Positions 22,371 to 33,531 of a stretch of DNA of 64,000 bases are shown piece after piece. Each line of letters begins with the position of its first letter. Positions within the stretch are counted from its first letter, which is position 1. This DNA comes from Psococerastis gibbosa (Eukaryota; Arthropoda; Insecta; Psocodea; Psocidae). The translations under genes and the position numbers were made by a program. The notes under the pieces are model-generated. The model was not told the DNA's origin, searched no databases, and saw nothing but the letters and a program-made list of their open reading frames with translations. The stretch is taken from assembly GCA_963971405.1 (NCBI GenBank), contig OZ020492.1, forward strand, positions 18,382,204 through 18,446,203, written 5' to 3'.

Positions 22371-22556
22371 CAGGGGCGGATTTTGCCTCCAATTTAGGGG
22401 GGGGGGGCTCAGCGGGCCGGTTCAGTGGATTATATCATTAAAAAACATTATTTTTAATTCCCACTGTAAACACTTTGTTCTCTAGTGTAAGTTAATTTTA
22501 TTTGGGGGGTGGGGGGTCCGGACCCTCTGACCCTACCCCCCTAAAATCCGTCCTTG
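22371..22556. mobile_element. hAT-type MITE (CAGGGGCGGATTTT family)
   Basis: Termini CAGGGGCGGATTTT and AAAATCCGTCCTTG. Flanks ACTCTATA (22363-22370) and CCTCTATA (22557-22564) match at 7 of 8. Internal phrases GGTCCGGACCCTCTGACC and CAGTG-like TTAATTCCCACTGTAAAC link it to 36059-36248 in inverted orientation. Confidence 0.8.
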
Positions 22557-22739
22557 CCTCTATACAATAACTCGCGATTCGCGAACCAACAGAGATGGGG
22601 CAAAACTGTTATCACACTTATACTGTGGACCAGTTCAAATGGAAATTGGGCGGGGGAAAAATCATCAGGGTAGTATTAAGGATGTTACATTATAATACCC
22701 GATTGTCAGGCGAACGGCGCGGGCTATCGATTGCAAATT

Positions 22740-23070
22740 TTCCCCACATATTGTTGACAACACTTCATTCACAGTACAGTTGGCACTTGGCGGAAGGCTG
22801 GTACTGGAGCCGCATCGGCTTAAACTTTATGAAAAGGACGTTATCTATCAAGGAAAAACTCTATTTAACAAATTGCCCCTTTCTATGAGGGAATTAACAT
22901 GTGTCAGCCAATTAAAAAACGCACTAAAAATATGTTTAATGGACAGTGCATTTTACTCACTACAGGAATTCTTGGAGCATATCGTATCGTTTGTGTTCAT
23001 TATGTGTATTTATATGACGACATCCTATACTGTAATTGTTTTATGGATAATAAATTTTGATTTGATTTGT
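22740..23070 (+). mobile_element. LINE 3' end (C-terminal reverse transcriptase region)
   Basis: The frame at 22780-22985 reads LEPHRLKLYEKDVIYQGKTL, FNKLPLSMREL and FYSLQEFL, the conserved C-terminal end of CR1/Jockey-type ORF2 proteins (xxFxxSPxYxGxxxYNxLPxxI...FYSVxEFL). After the stop come CTGTAATTGTTTTATGG and AATAAATTTTGATTTGATTTG, a typical repetitive LINE tail. The 5' part is missing. Confidence 0.75.
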
Positions 23071-23584
23071 ACACATTGATGTATATATTGATCTATATAT
23101 ATATATTTGTACATGAAAGCTTGGTTTCATTTCTACGATGGGGGTTCGGGTTTGAACCCTGTTATGCTATAACTCATGAACCAATAAAGATGGAGCAAAC
23201 ACATTTTCACTCATGTGTTAGGGCCGTTAGGGGTCTGTTCAAATGGAAATTGGAATTTGTCTTTGATCAGGGCCGTATCAGGGTGTTCCAGATTCGACCA
23301 GCCTAAACCACTCGGCCATTGAAATTGAAAATGTACATGCATACAGGTATTCTTGACGATATTTCATCCTGCAATATGGCTTGTTTTTTTTCTACGATGG
23401 GTTCGAACGCCCCTATGGAATAAATTGCGAACCAATTGAGATAGAGGAAAACGTTCTCCATACTCTAATCATAGGTTCAGATCAACTGAAAATTGGAGAA
23501 GCAATTTTTTCAATCAGGGTCATATTTAGGAAGTTACATTAGCATAAATAATTAGATTACTCGTGACTTAGTGGTATTTCATTT

Positions 23585-23707
23585 TAATAAACAAAAAATA
23601 ACAAAAACTTGGGAGTTTTAGAAAAACTTGTTATAACAACCCGAATTAGTGAAACCCAAATAATCGTTAAGAAATCCATCTAAGTTTTTGTTATTTTTTG
23701 TTTATTA
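23585..23707. repeat. 26-bp perfect inverted repeat with 71-nt loop
   Basis: Positions 23585-23610 (TAATAAACAAAAAATAAC...) and 23682-23707 are exact reverse complements. The left arm context ACTCGTGACTT, GGTATTTCATTTTAATAAAC recurs at 34374-34410 without the right arm, indicating a dispersed repeat. Confidence 0.7.
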
Positions 23708-24118
23708 GTTACATTAGGTAGGTACATTTGTTCCACTATACCCCGGGTTCTGGGACGAATGGCTTGAGTGGATGACAATTTTTTTTTTTTACGACTAGCC
23801 CAAAGCTTAATGTAGAAGATGGCAAGAAATCCTGTCAAAAATCGGAAGAGGGCAAAAAATATTTATTCGTAGAACCTAGTGTGTCGCGCCGCGAAGCCCA
23901 AAACCTTTTACATTGGCTTATGGCGCTTTCGTATGCTAAGGGCCATTGTTCGTCCCAACTACACATCCAGCTCCCAATGAAAATTAAAATAAAAACATAA
24001 TCAAGGTATTTCTCCAAAACTAATTTTGATATTTTTTCACAACTACATTTAGAACTACTGTCTATTGCCATTAATTTTAATGGAGCAATTTCTTATTAAA
24101 TTTTATAGTTTTATTTAA

Positions 24119-24482
24119 GAGTGTACAGCCCATAGGAAATTGGCAGCCCGAAATTTAAAACTTTTTATTTTTTATTTAATTAACTGAGCAAGTTATTAAA
24201 GATTTGGCTCATTTAAGTTGTAGAAGACTACTTCATGCATCATATAATAAGGTATTTTTAATTTTCGAAATTGTAGTTTTTTCATTAACACGATAGCCTA
24301 ATAATTTATAAACAATAACTTTTAGCGTTTATGAAAAAACTACAATTTCGAAAATTAAAAATACCTTATTACACGTATATTATGCATTCTACTTAAATGA
24401 GCCAAATCATTAATAACTTACTTAGTTAATTAAATAAAAAATACTTAATTTCGGGCTGCCAATTTCCTACGGACTGTAGGAC
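24119..24482. mobile_element. Long palindromic MITE, piggyBac-like flank
   Basis: Almost the whole element folds back: GGAAATTGGCAGCCCGAAATT at 24136 is inverted at about 24450, and TTCGAAATTGTAGTTTTTTCAT is inverted at about 24333. TTAA precedes the left end (24115-24118). It shares TTAATTAAC, GGCTCAT and GTTGTAGAAGACTACTTCATGC with 35264-35650 and 38628-38973. No coding capacity. Confidence 0.75.
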
Positions 24483-24988
24483 TACTTCACAAAGTTGACA
24501 CGACATGAGATGGGGGGGGGGGGGGGGGTAGTCATAATAGGTCGTTTCTCGCCTTATCGACAGGCCTACCTAAGTATGTATTTCTGGTGAGTAAGTTTTT
24601 TGGTGAATGGTTCAGTGTTTGAGCAGACTGCAGAGGCGTAATGAAAGGAGATGGGAGTCTCCGCGGAGGATCGTGGGCCTATGGGAACTTATTGTAATTT
24701 ATCATTATATTAAACTTTTCAGCAGGTGGTTTTGTGTGAGCATAGGCGTATTTGATGGGGGAGTTTGGCGAGGCACAAAATTCTCTGACTATTTGCTAAT
24801 TTAGACATTGCACAACTTCTAATTTTATAGCTCAACCATCGCTCTTCAGTATTCTATCAATGGTACTACACTTCAACACTCTACTGTTATGGTCTATTTG
24901 ACCGCAGACTATAAGGCCATTGTATCCAATAAAAGAACTTAATTAGTCAATAATAAAATACAATACACGATAACTACACTTATCCTAA
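24483..24988. other. No recognised feature
   Basis: Contains an 18-bp G run at about 24511-24528. No gene or element was identified. Confidence 0.5.
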
Positions 24989-25368
24989 GGCGCCCATTCC
25001 ATTGACCGGCTAGGGCTATTTCCAACAACGGTGACGTGGTAGCAGATATTCAAGACTTAGGTAGCGTTTCCACCGACCTCGCATTGCAGATTGCAAATGA
25101 CATTGACGGAAATGTTTGTTTTTCTGTGTATAGAAATCTATTAAAATGTTTGTAATTAACATATCCCATGAAGCCATTTTTTAATTTTAGTTTGTTTGTG
25201 ATTTTACTGTATGATCATTGATCAATTTTAACTATGGCATAAAGGAAAATAAACATTACCGTCAATTCTGCAATGCGAGGTCGATGGAAACGCCACCTAA
25301 GTCTTGAATGTCTGCTACCACGTCACCGTTGTTGGAAATAGCCCTAGCCGGTCTATGGAATGGGCACC
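24989..25368. mobile_element. PIF/Harbinger-like MITE, intact, ~100-bp inverted repeats
   Basis: GGCGCCCATTCCATTGACC at the left and its near-exact inverse at the right, flanked by TAA at 24986-24988 and 25369-25371. Arms are alignable for about 100 bp with few mismatches through GGCTAGGGCTATTTCC, GTGACGTGGTAGCAG and CGACCTCGCATTGCAG. The centre retains TGATCATTGATCAATTTTAA-like sequence shared with 452-879 and 42868-43421. Confidence 0.85.
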
Positions 25369-25796
25369 TAATTTACATCGTTGCTCTCTCACTATTCTCA
25401 TTCTCAACCGTCTGCAGACGTCTCTGAAATTGCCCTCTAAGTCACTGTTAAAAGTCGTTTATCACTTCAGGGGGCCTACCCATCAGTAATCTAAGAGACA
25501 TGTAACTGTCACTCAGATTGGCTAATAATGACGCAAACTTATGACAGCATGTCAGAGGTGCACAGGTAACTATGCTGTTTTTTAATTTTAATTTTTAAAA
25601 GAATATTTTATGCTGCTCCCTGTTGCACGTAACAGCTTTTCATTCTTTATGAAAAATTCAAAGCTTCTTTGGCGTGTCTCGTCCACATAGCAATTAATCA
25701 ATAACTCCGCTTTTATTAGCTCAATGCAAAGAAAGACCGAAAAATATAGTAATTTCACCTACTAAGCTTATTTATTAAAAAAAATATATGGTTATC
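25369..25796. other. No recognised feature
   Basis: AT-rich spacer without a recognisable element or gene. Confidence 0.5.
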
Positions 25797-26051
25797 AGGC
25801 GCGGATCTATGGGGGGGGGGGGGCTATGGGGGCTATAGCCCCCCCCTCCATTAGGTTCCTCAAAATGCGTATAACCCCACTATTTCGGTCCTATTTTCAC
25901 AGATTTTCTCAACTGTATGAATTACCTATAATATAATATAGAACCCTCATTGCTCTGCGTAACACACCAATATTTCAGCCCTATTTAAAAAAAAAAAAAA
26001 AAATCGTATTTCATCTTAGCCCTCCTTGGTCGCATTCTAGATCCGCGCCTG
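25797..26051. mobile_element. hAT-type MITE (CAGGCGCGGATCTA)
   Basis: CAGGCGCGGATCTA at the left and TAGATCCGCGCCTG at the right are perfect inverted repeats. Flanks ATGGTTAT and ATAGTTAT match at 7 of 8. G and C runs lie just inside the left end, and an 18-nt A run near the right. Confidence 0.85.
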
Positions 26052-26519
26052 ATAGTTATATATTTTGAAAGAAATATGATAGTAGTTCGACATGAAGGAT
26101 AGTGGGATACTACATTATTTCGGTACACTTAGTAGGGTCGGCAACCTTATATGCGGCTATGCCCCATCGTTACTATAGCTGCAAACCAATTGATTCGTAG
26201 ATATTTTTCAAAATTACTAATACATCACAGATGGAAACTGTAATAACACAGCTATATTAACTATATAATGTATAAACTATAAACCATCCAGCTATGGTCG
26301 TGTCGAGGGGACCCTTCAACGGTTCACCCTCTATCTGAAATTGCCAGCTGGCAGTTGTTTCTCAAGTTTCAACCCCCTGTTGGGTTTTTTGTTTTTGTTT
26401 GTTCCCCAGAACCTTTTTTCCCCGGTGTCTTCATTGTGGCAGCACATTAGCACATTATTTTGTTCATTTAAAATTCAAACCAAATCGGTGCCCATTTGGC
26501 AATTTCTTGACTATATAGG

Positions 26520-26595
26520 AAGAACATTGTCTATAGTTTTCTTATGGGCGAATTTTGGGCCTTTCGGGCCACTCTTACAATTAACCCATAATAAT
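26520..26595 (-). mobile_element. LINE 3' tail fragment with stem-loop
   Basis: On the minus strand AATTGTAAGAGTGGCCCG, AAAGGCCCAAAATTCG is the same tail as at 61865-61920, which follows an RTE-like coding end. Only the 3' UTR is kept here. Confidence 0.6.
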
Positions 26596-26881
26596 ATAAT
26601 ACAATTTACATATTTTACACTTTTTTAAAACCTTCAATATGCCGATTTACTTTTTTACACCCAGTCTCTAGCTGTGATTGTCAACATGATGTGATGTAGG
26701 CAGCCAGGTCTTAAAAAAACCAAAAGCTCACAAAGCCAAAGGCGGCTGGTCGACGAAGCGGAATTGGTGTTATTATGTCTATCCAAATTTATAACGCTTC
26801 GACGCAGCTCGTTTTGGACTATTAACATATACCATATATCCGTACAATGAATTAGCCACTGGCCGTCAACTTATGGCTCCG

Positions 26882-26936
26882 AGCAGCTTCGGTTCTGGCT
26901 CCACCAGAGCAGCTTTGGTTCTGGCTCCACCAGAAC
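26882..26936 (+). repeat. Tandem duplication of 26 bp
   Basis: CAGCTTCGGTTCTGGCTCC and CAGCTTTGGTTCTGGCTCC, each followed by ACCAGA, are adjacent near-identical units. No wider function is seen. Confidence 0.6.
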
Positions 26937-27282
26937 ACCGCGATAGAGCTAAAATTGAAACTATTCTAGAAAAAATCAAAATATAATTCATCAAATAGAA
27001 ATGGAAAACGAAAAAAAAGTTGTATTGCATCATATTAAATCCACATAATTTATGTAGTCTAGCTCTAGACCGGCCGCCATACCAAGTTGAATCCAGCGGA
27101 CCAGAGCAGGTTCAAAGCTGCAGATAACTTGGTCGTGTGCAGAGTGCCGGTAGGGAAACATGGTAGGACTTATCCTGGCCACCTCCGAACTAATCGTGTG
27201 ACTTCACTGTGTTTCCCAAGTGGTTCGGAATCCATTATAATCAGGAGGTCTACAGTCCTATGGACTGAGGTGTGTTTACTAA

Positions 27283-27372
27283 TATAATTACAAAGGCTTT
27301 CACGGCCGGAGTTACGTGACGAAGCAGTAGAATCCGGGATTATAGGCCGTGGTCGTTCTGAAAGTGGAACTC
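27283..27372 (-). repeat. Repeat family E, distal part
   Basis: Reads inverted: TTCAGAACGACCACGGCC, ATCCCGGATTCTACTGCTTC and GGCCGTGAAAGCCTTTGTAA. These are the same blocks as the copies at 29205, 50160 and 60169. The proximal part with the CTGAAGA core is not present. Confidence 0.65.
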
Positions 27373-27445
27373 TCGGTGGGCAGAGAGTATTGATGGTGTG
27401 GTGGTAGCGGCAGAGCGGCACATTGTGATTCTCAAGAACACACCA

Positions 27446-27515
27446 AGGACAGGTATAATAATAATAATAAATCGTCTTTATTGAACAGCGTAGTTAGGGC
27501 CAATGGCCCTTTCTT
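27446..27515 (-). mobile_element. LINE 3' tail with perfect hairpin
   Basis: Minus-strand reading: TAAGAAAGGGCCATTGGCCC, TAACTACGCTGTTC, AATAAAGACG, then (TTA)n. The hairpin AGGGCCATTGGCCCT (27495-27509) is perfect. The layout parallels the SINE-A/LINE tail. The body upstream is missing. Confidence 0.65.
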
Positions 27516-27601
27516 ACACTAAACTGATATGGTATGGTTGTGGTTGTTTATAAACTTTCTTGTGTCAAGACCAAAAGTTTGTAAACAAACTCGGTTGAGC
27601 T

Positions 27602-27769
27602 CAGGGACGGATCCAGCCCATTTTTGGGGGGTAGTTGCGGGTCAAAATAGAAAAAAACCGTAGTAGTAGTACCGATTAAATTAGAGCCTAATAAATTGAC
27701 ATACAATAGATTTGCCAAATTTGGGGGGCAGCCACCCCCCCTGCCCCCCCCCCCCTGTATCCGTCAATG
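27602..27769. mobile_element. hAT-type MITE with perfect 8-bp duplication
   Basis: CAGGGACGGATCCAG to GTATCCGTCAATG, flanked by GTTGAGCT at 27594-27601 and again at 27770-27777. Same family as 44401-44504 and the inverted copy at 59515-59657. It is 168 bp with no coding frame. Confidence 0.85.
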
Positions 27770-28559
27770 GTTGAGCTTCAGCTAACTAAGCTGTTGCCAG
27801 CAGCACTTATGGGCCCTTTGCGTCTTATATACATCAACGCCATTCAGTTTTATCAACCCCCCTCAATATATTCTACACACTTGTAAGAACCCTTCAGCAG
27901 GCCGACTGCAGAAGAAAGGCCATGTGTCGAAGCATGCATTTGTCTCCTTCTGTACAGAGGTTTTTTTAATAGCGTAAAAAGATGAAGAAAGTTTATAGAC
28001 ATGCCCACGAAGTGGTGAGAGGCAAGTGTCACTCTCACTGTAAAGTGTCAACCAACCTTGCGGGGTAACTCAGATTGCCCAAGGCGCCCTACGTGAGCCA
28101 AGCTCAAGTTTTCCCCCTCCCAAAATGTATAAGAGGAAGGACTTTGGGTCTACCCCGAAGGGTATTGAATCCCTATCAAACGGATAACCGATGGTTATGT
28201 TATGGTACGGGGAGGAAAAAAAGCTTCCAGGCAGCAAAAACATCCCCAGCGTGTGTATTTGCCGAAACATGACCATGTGTAAGCATCAATAAAGCAAGGA
28301 AAACGACAGAATATAAGAACGCCTGTCTGATAAGGAGGATAGCTAAACATTACAGTGCTAGAAGGCCTATTGAATGTAGATAGTAGAAGTTAGTTAGTGT
28401 GTATTTATACAGCTTTTTGGTTTCAACACAGTGTGTACTAAACCGGAAGTAGGTCTTAAAATTAAATAATAAATAATAAATAAATAGCGTTTAATATACC
28501 AACAACAGATTAATCGGATCCACAAAAAAGGCATTTACATTTACAAGTTACAACATCAC

Positions 28560-28790
28560 CCAAATGGGCTGGGGTGGGTTCGAATCCCAACAAGTCCAGT
28601 TTTCAACCTCTTGCCTTCTATGTTACTTTAATGTCAGTGTTATACACCGTATAATACTCCAATATATTGAATAAAGAAAAAGGCTTTATGCAATAGTTAG
28701 ATAGTTGTGTAGCTGTGCTAACCTATCTAACAAATCTTACCAATCAGAGCATACATAAGTAAAGGATTTAGATGGCACTGTACTTGACGA
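28560..28790 (+). mobile_element. SINE family B copy (B-box and body)
   Basis: The B-box GGGTTCGAATCCC is followed by AACAAGTCCAGTTTT, then the body phrases AATGTCAGTGTTATACACC, GTATAATACTCCAATATAT and TAGTTGTGTAGCTGTGC, ending AGTAAAGGATTTAGATGGC. The same order occurs at 50660-50925. The A-box half is degraded here. Confidence 0.65.
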
Positions 28791-28804
28791 TGCCCCGAAT
28801 AGGT

Positions 28805-29150
28805 GTAAATAAATAAATAAATGTATTTCTGTTACATTACCTAATACAAGTACAAGAAAGTATAAAATAAAATCGTCAAAATCAGGTAGTTTTGTCATTG
28901 TGCTAGTGCCTCAGTGACAATGCAGAAAGCTTTCTCCAAGAGATGGTTTCTAAGCAATTTAGGGAAGTTAGAAGCTTTCCTCGCAACTCTCAGTTCAATC
29001 GGGAATTTTCTAAGGTAGGCGAGACCTTGAAGTAGTAGGATCCAGTCGCTCACACTTGGCTGTGCGTGGCGCTGGCCTTACAAGGTCTCCACGTTGCGTC
29101 GTGTTGTAGGTGTCAGTGTCCCCGTTTTGATTAAGTAGGTCGTGGAATAT
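28805..29150 (-). mobile_element. LINE 3' end, minus strand
   Basis: Minus-strand frames give TYNTTQRGDLVRPAPRTAKC and, after a frameshift, LRKFPIELR and FPKLLRNHLLEKAF, the terminal region of CR1/L2-type ORF2. It is followed by a short 3' UTR, then GTAACAGAAATACA and (TTTA)n at 28808-28825. It is 5' truncated. Confidence 0.65.
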
Positions 29151-29204
29151 AATTACAAAGGCTTCTACTAATTTTGACTAATTAAGTTACAAAGCATTAG
29201 CATC

Positions 29205-29402
29205 CAAACAGTTGTTGCTGAACCTCCGAGATAAAATCTTAGAACTCTACGCAGTTCCACTGAAGATGTCAACCGCAGATGTTGACGAAACCTTTGGAAG
29301 TACGCTTTCAGAACGACTACGGCCTAACATCCCGGATTCTACAGCTTCGTCACGTAGATCGTGGGTTCGAATCCCGCCAAGTCCAGTTTTTCTAACCTTT
29401 AC
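29205..29402 (+). repeat. Repeat family E, most complete copy, joined to a SINE-B B-box
   Basis: Contains CTGAAGA (29260-29266), a GTCAA/TTGAC stem (29268-29286) and GAAAC (29287-29291), then TTTGGAAGTACGCTTTCAG, GGCCTAACATCCCGG and TTCTACAGCTTCGTCACG. Directly after follow GATCGTGGGTTCGAATCCC and GCCAAGTCCAG, which belong to SINE family B. The core resembles a hammerhead ribozyme (see findings), but stems I and III are not convincing. Confidence 0.6.
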
Positions 29403-29870
29403 TATCGGTTAGATGTAAAGAGGGTGTAAAAATACGTTTCCAAGACAATTTCGGGATTAGGGCCAATTATTGTGCTCCTTAACACGAAATTGTTTGGAAC
29501 GCTGTTGGTGGAAAAGTCTTATAATTTTTACTGTGTATAAACAATTCTGTTGTTTTTAAACGTGTCTCAAGCGTCTTTCTGAACGGAATTTTGTCACCCT
29601 GCAACAAGCTCTGATTCTTTGCTTGAGCTTAAAGATAATTATTAGGCTATTGAGTCAGCGATGTAAAATTAGATTTTGTTTTTAAAAAAGCGGATATAAA
29701 TTCGTCGGAGCCCTACGATTACAAAGTGACTTATCGGACACCCCACTTTCCATGCGAAAGAAAGATTAATCGCAGTGCCATTATGAGAGATGGCGTAATT
29801 TGAAAATCAACATTTTCTGTTACAATCTATGACTGCGGCGAAGGAATACATTTATAAACACGTTATTATT

Positions 29871-30170
29871 GTTGCTTTCTATTTATACGATGTAATGGCA
29901 GTTTTGTGTTGATCGAAATGTTCGATTCCGAGAATTCAACGGATTTACACGTTTTGATTTGCCAGAAACGCAAAAACGTTTTTACGAAATGTCTCTTTTG
30001 GTGAAATTTTGCATGTATAGGTTTACAAAAATCTAACCTCGGGAATATGCGATCCCATCGATCGATTCAGTGCTTTGAGATAAGGGATGTCGAGGGATCC
30101 GAAACTTAACCATAGGAAAATTATTTACTATTAATAGAAAAGCATGTTCGAATAAACTCGGACCGGTAAT
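29871..30170 (+). mobile_element. Family F repeat with large internal deletion
   Basis: Begins TTGCTTTCTATTTATACG and ends AACTCGGACCGG. It keeps ATTCAACGGATTTACACG, TACGAAATGTCT and AACCTCGGGA, then jumps to AACCATAGGAAAATTATTTA, skipping about 500 bp. Confidence 0.7.
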
Positions 30171-31192
30171 TGTGTGCCATCGTTTCCATGTCTCCTATTT
30201 TCCAAAAAAAAAACCTCCGATGTGTTAATTTGATCTTTTTTGAGCTATAATGGTAACCATAGCACTAATGAGTTCCCCTGGTAATTATTTTGTGCAACGA
30301 TTTTTTGTTTTTATCTCTAAAAATTCGAACGCTATATTCTTTTTCCCAATTCTGTGGGAAGATTTGGCTGATTGGCTCAGACCATGTTCGATGTTCCTTG
30401 TTCCGTTAGGTTCATTGGAAGAAGACCAACTTACTTTTACATCGCCTTTGTCCTCAGGGAGGGTCGGCGTTTCCAAACAACTCTGTTTAGAGCTTCTTCC
30501 ATGTTCAGGGCGAGAGTCTAGTCTTTATGCCTTCTTCGAATTTTCTGGGGAGTGCCATTTTCGGTCTTTCCCGGGGGCGGGGTTCAGGGAGTGTCATGTT
30601 CTGTATACGCTTTAGGAGGGATGTTTCCTCTCTCCTCTGGACGTGGCCCCCCACCAGCTGAGTCTTCGTTCCCTCAGTTTCAGTGCGACATCAGCAGTTT
30701 TCATATCGAATTCTCCAACCTTTTGTCCTCATTTCGGCACCGGTCTTGCACGGTCAGTCCACACGACCTTAATAGCATTCTCATCTCCGCCACGTGGATT
30801 TTGTGTTCATCTCACTTCCTGACCGCCCAACACTCCACACCGTACAGCATGCATGCATGCATGCATGTTTTCTTTTTTTTTTAAGAAATGGTGGCAACCT
30901 ACCCGGTTTCAAGTACCAATGATGGTTTCAAGTACCGAAGTCACCTCCCAAAAGTCTGAATTGAAGGATGCAGAGTCTGCCCTGGAGCAATGGACTCTTA
31001 TCTGGATAGAATAGCGGATAGCCTGAACTCTGAAGGGTAGTGTAATCAGAACAGGGAGAAGGAAAAGGGCACAAGGGCAAAAAACCTTCTCGGCAAAAAA
31101 CCTTCTCCAGCATGCATGGTCTGATCACCTGCTTATATATTCGACCCTTGAGCTTCTTTGGCATTTTTCTGTCTGTGAGGATTGGTGCCATG

Positions 31193-33531
31193 CAGTGGCG
31201 GCTCGTGGTGTATCAAAATGTTGGGGCAACGAATTGTAAACTATTAATAGGCAATAGCCTATAACTTACCACTACTTGAAGATCAAATAGATTCTTCGGC
31301 ATTTCGATGTGGCAAACATGTCTATCACTCGCTGAAGTCGCTGTTTACATTTTTGTAATATTTGTTTACATTGGGAGTTTGCCTGGCCGTTGCGGGCCGA
31401 ACCTGACTTCCCTAATCAAAAAATTGTTATTTGAAATTTTTTATAATAATCATCATTCATGACTAAATAACTTAGTGAAACTCTTCTCAAAAATAATTCT
31501 TAAAATTATGATTTAAAAAAAATACCAATATTCAAATATATTATTAATACGAAACATTTAAAGTCATTTTTGGGGCGCCGCCCCGCTGCCCATGTATTAA
31601 TGCATATGCCAGGAATTGCATTGCAAGGTCCATAAGAGAACAGTTGTGTACACCTTTTCAATTGTGCGAATGATCTTCTTAACTTTTGCCTGACTTGGTT
31701 GCCATGGCGACCCGGGGCTAAATTGAAAGTTGCCCCGAGCACGCACATAGCATAGCCGAATTGTAGCAGTTGCATTTTTCTCCAGAATCTAGATTAGTAT
31801 ATTATTTTATTATTATTATTAATAACAGAAATAGGTCTGCATCGCGTGCAGAGATAAAAAGAAAAAACGAAATAGATGCAGATATAGACTATAGAGGTCA
31901 GAGAATCAGATTCAGAGCGTGAGGAAAACGAAAAAATATCTCTGGAAGTAAAGATAGACAAACTACTACAGGGGCAAGGCAGAACTAGCAAAATCCTAGA
32001 ATGTTTTTGAATACAATGGCAAAGGAACTGGAAAAGAGGGACGATAGAATAAAGAGATTAGAAAACAAACTCCAAGACCTTCAACAACAAGCCCGCAAGA
32101 AAAATACCTACCGCAAAGTGAAGACGAAGACAATGATTTATTACAGCTGAAAATACAATGTGTTACAAAAGAGCGGGGGGTTGACTTGGCAAATGTCGAC
32201 ATTGAAGAATGCTTTAGAATCAATTCAAAAAATAAGGACAAGCCTAAACCTATAGTAGTGCAGTTTGCATCAAGAAAAGTGAGAAACAAAATAATTGCGC
32301 AGAGAAAGAAAATTATTACCCAAGACCAAGCATTGCAGAATGGGAGCGAAGAAAGAATTTACATCAACGAAAACCTGACCCGTTTCAACAAGGATCTCCT
32401 ATATAACACTAAAGAAGAGAGGGTTCAAATAAGTTTGGACATCAGAGGGTACAATATTAATGAAAAAAGAAGAAGGGGCGAGAGTAAAAAAAATTAAAAG
32501 TGTAGAAGATTTAGATAACTTGTAGCATTCTTGTAAAAATGTTGCAACTTCCCCAAAAACACTGAAAAAAAATCATGAGTGAAAATGAAAAAAAAAAGAG
32601 CAATTTTATTGTAGTAAGGTCGATGTAATTGAAAAAGTCAAAAGGATGATGAATTATAATTGTTAAGACGTTAGAGTACTGCACCTTAATCTAAGAAAAA
32701 TTAAAAAAAAAAAGCTACAATGAGTTAGAAATATTATAAACACAAGTAAACCCGGAAATATTATCCATAAAATGTAAAACGGATTTTAAAACTTATGAAA
32801 AAGATTTACAGTACATTACTTGCACAATTACAATAATTTAGATTTTTTTCGGTTAATTATCAACGTGCAATAAAAATCTTAAAATTTAAAATTATAAAAT
32901 GTAATTATTTCGATGATAAATATAAACCAGCTAGATATGCGATATACGATATACAGATACCAATTGCATAGCCTACAATAAATATGGGGACTGAGAATAA
33001 AGTGCTAAGACCAAAATTTGTTTAACGAAATCCCCCAATCTAACTTTATAGTATAAAAAAGGAAGAAAAATTGGAGAAGCAGAACAAACAATATAAAAAA
33101 TGGTTGAACATTAGAAACTCAATAGGCAAGACCTATTGAAAATACATAAAAAAGTTGCAACATTTAGTTAAGAAGACGCCACTCCCGACAAGCGGAAGCT
33201 TTGGGGTGGTCGTCATTTGTAATTAGCATATATTTACTTCGCATTAATATAATCCCTTAGCTGGTGGAGTAACCAGTTAGGGAAAAAAATATATATTATT
33301 AATTATATTTTATATCTTGCAGTGCCACTGCACTGAGATCGGTCGCTAAGCGCAAGCTTGAGCGTGATAATGTTAATTAATAACAAATTGTTTTTCTCAA
33401 TATATGCACCTTATCCGGGGTTACTGGTCAAGGAAAAAGGTGAAGTGGAAAAAAAAAGGAAATTGCTTTGTTTGCCTGTAAAATTTTGGGAGGGCTGTAG
33501 CCCCAGTGCCCTTATGGACGAGCCGCCACTG
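31193..33531. mobile_element. 2.3-kb hAT-type element with perfect 8-bp duplication
   Basis: Ends CAGTGGCGGCTCGT and ACGAGCCGCCACTG (14-bp perfect inverted repeat). GTGCCATG occurs at 31185-31192 and 33532-33539. The interrupted RTE-like coding region matches up on either side. No hAT transposase was recognised inside. Instead it contains a LINE ORF1-type remnant (31840-32500) and AT-rich sequence, so it is non-autonomous. Confidence 0.9.
31840..32500 (+). pseudogene. LINE ORF1 remnant (coiled coil plus FP25-like domain) inside the hAT element
   Basis: Frames around 32018-32110 encode a coiled-coil-like stretch with KELEKRDDRIKRLENKL. The frame 32186-32497 encodes DIEECFRINSKN, PIVVQFASRKVRNKII and EERIYINENLTRFNKDLLY, the start of the FP25-like domain, after which the similarity is lost. 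The order matches the ORF1 remnant at 15644-16246 but the sequence differs, so it is a different LINE family. No endonuclease or reverse transcriptase follows. Confidence 0.7.

Noticed and set aside
30250..30615. 121-codon plus-strand frame
   Set aside because: Largely antisense to the RTE-like remnant on the minus strand; no motif of its own.
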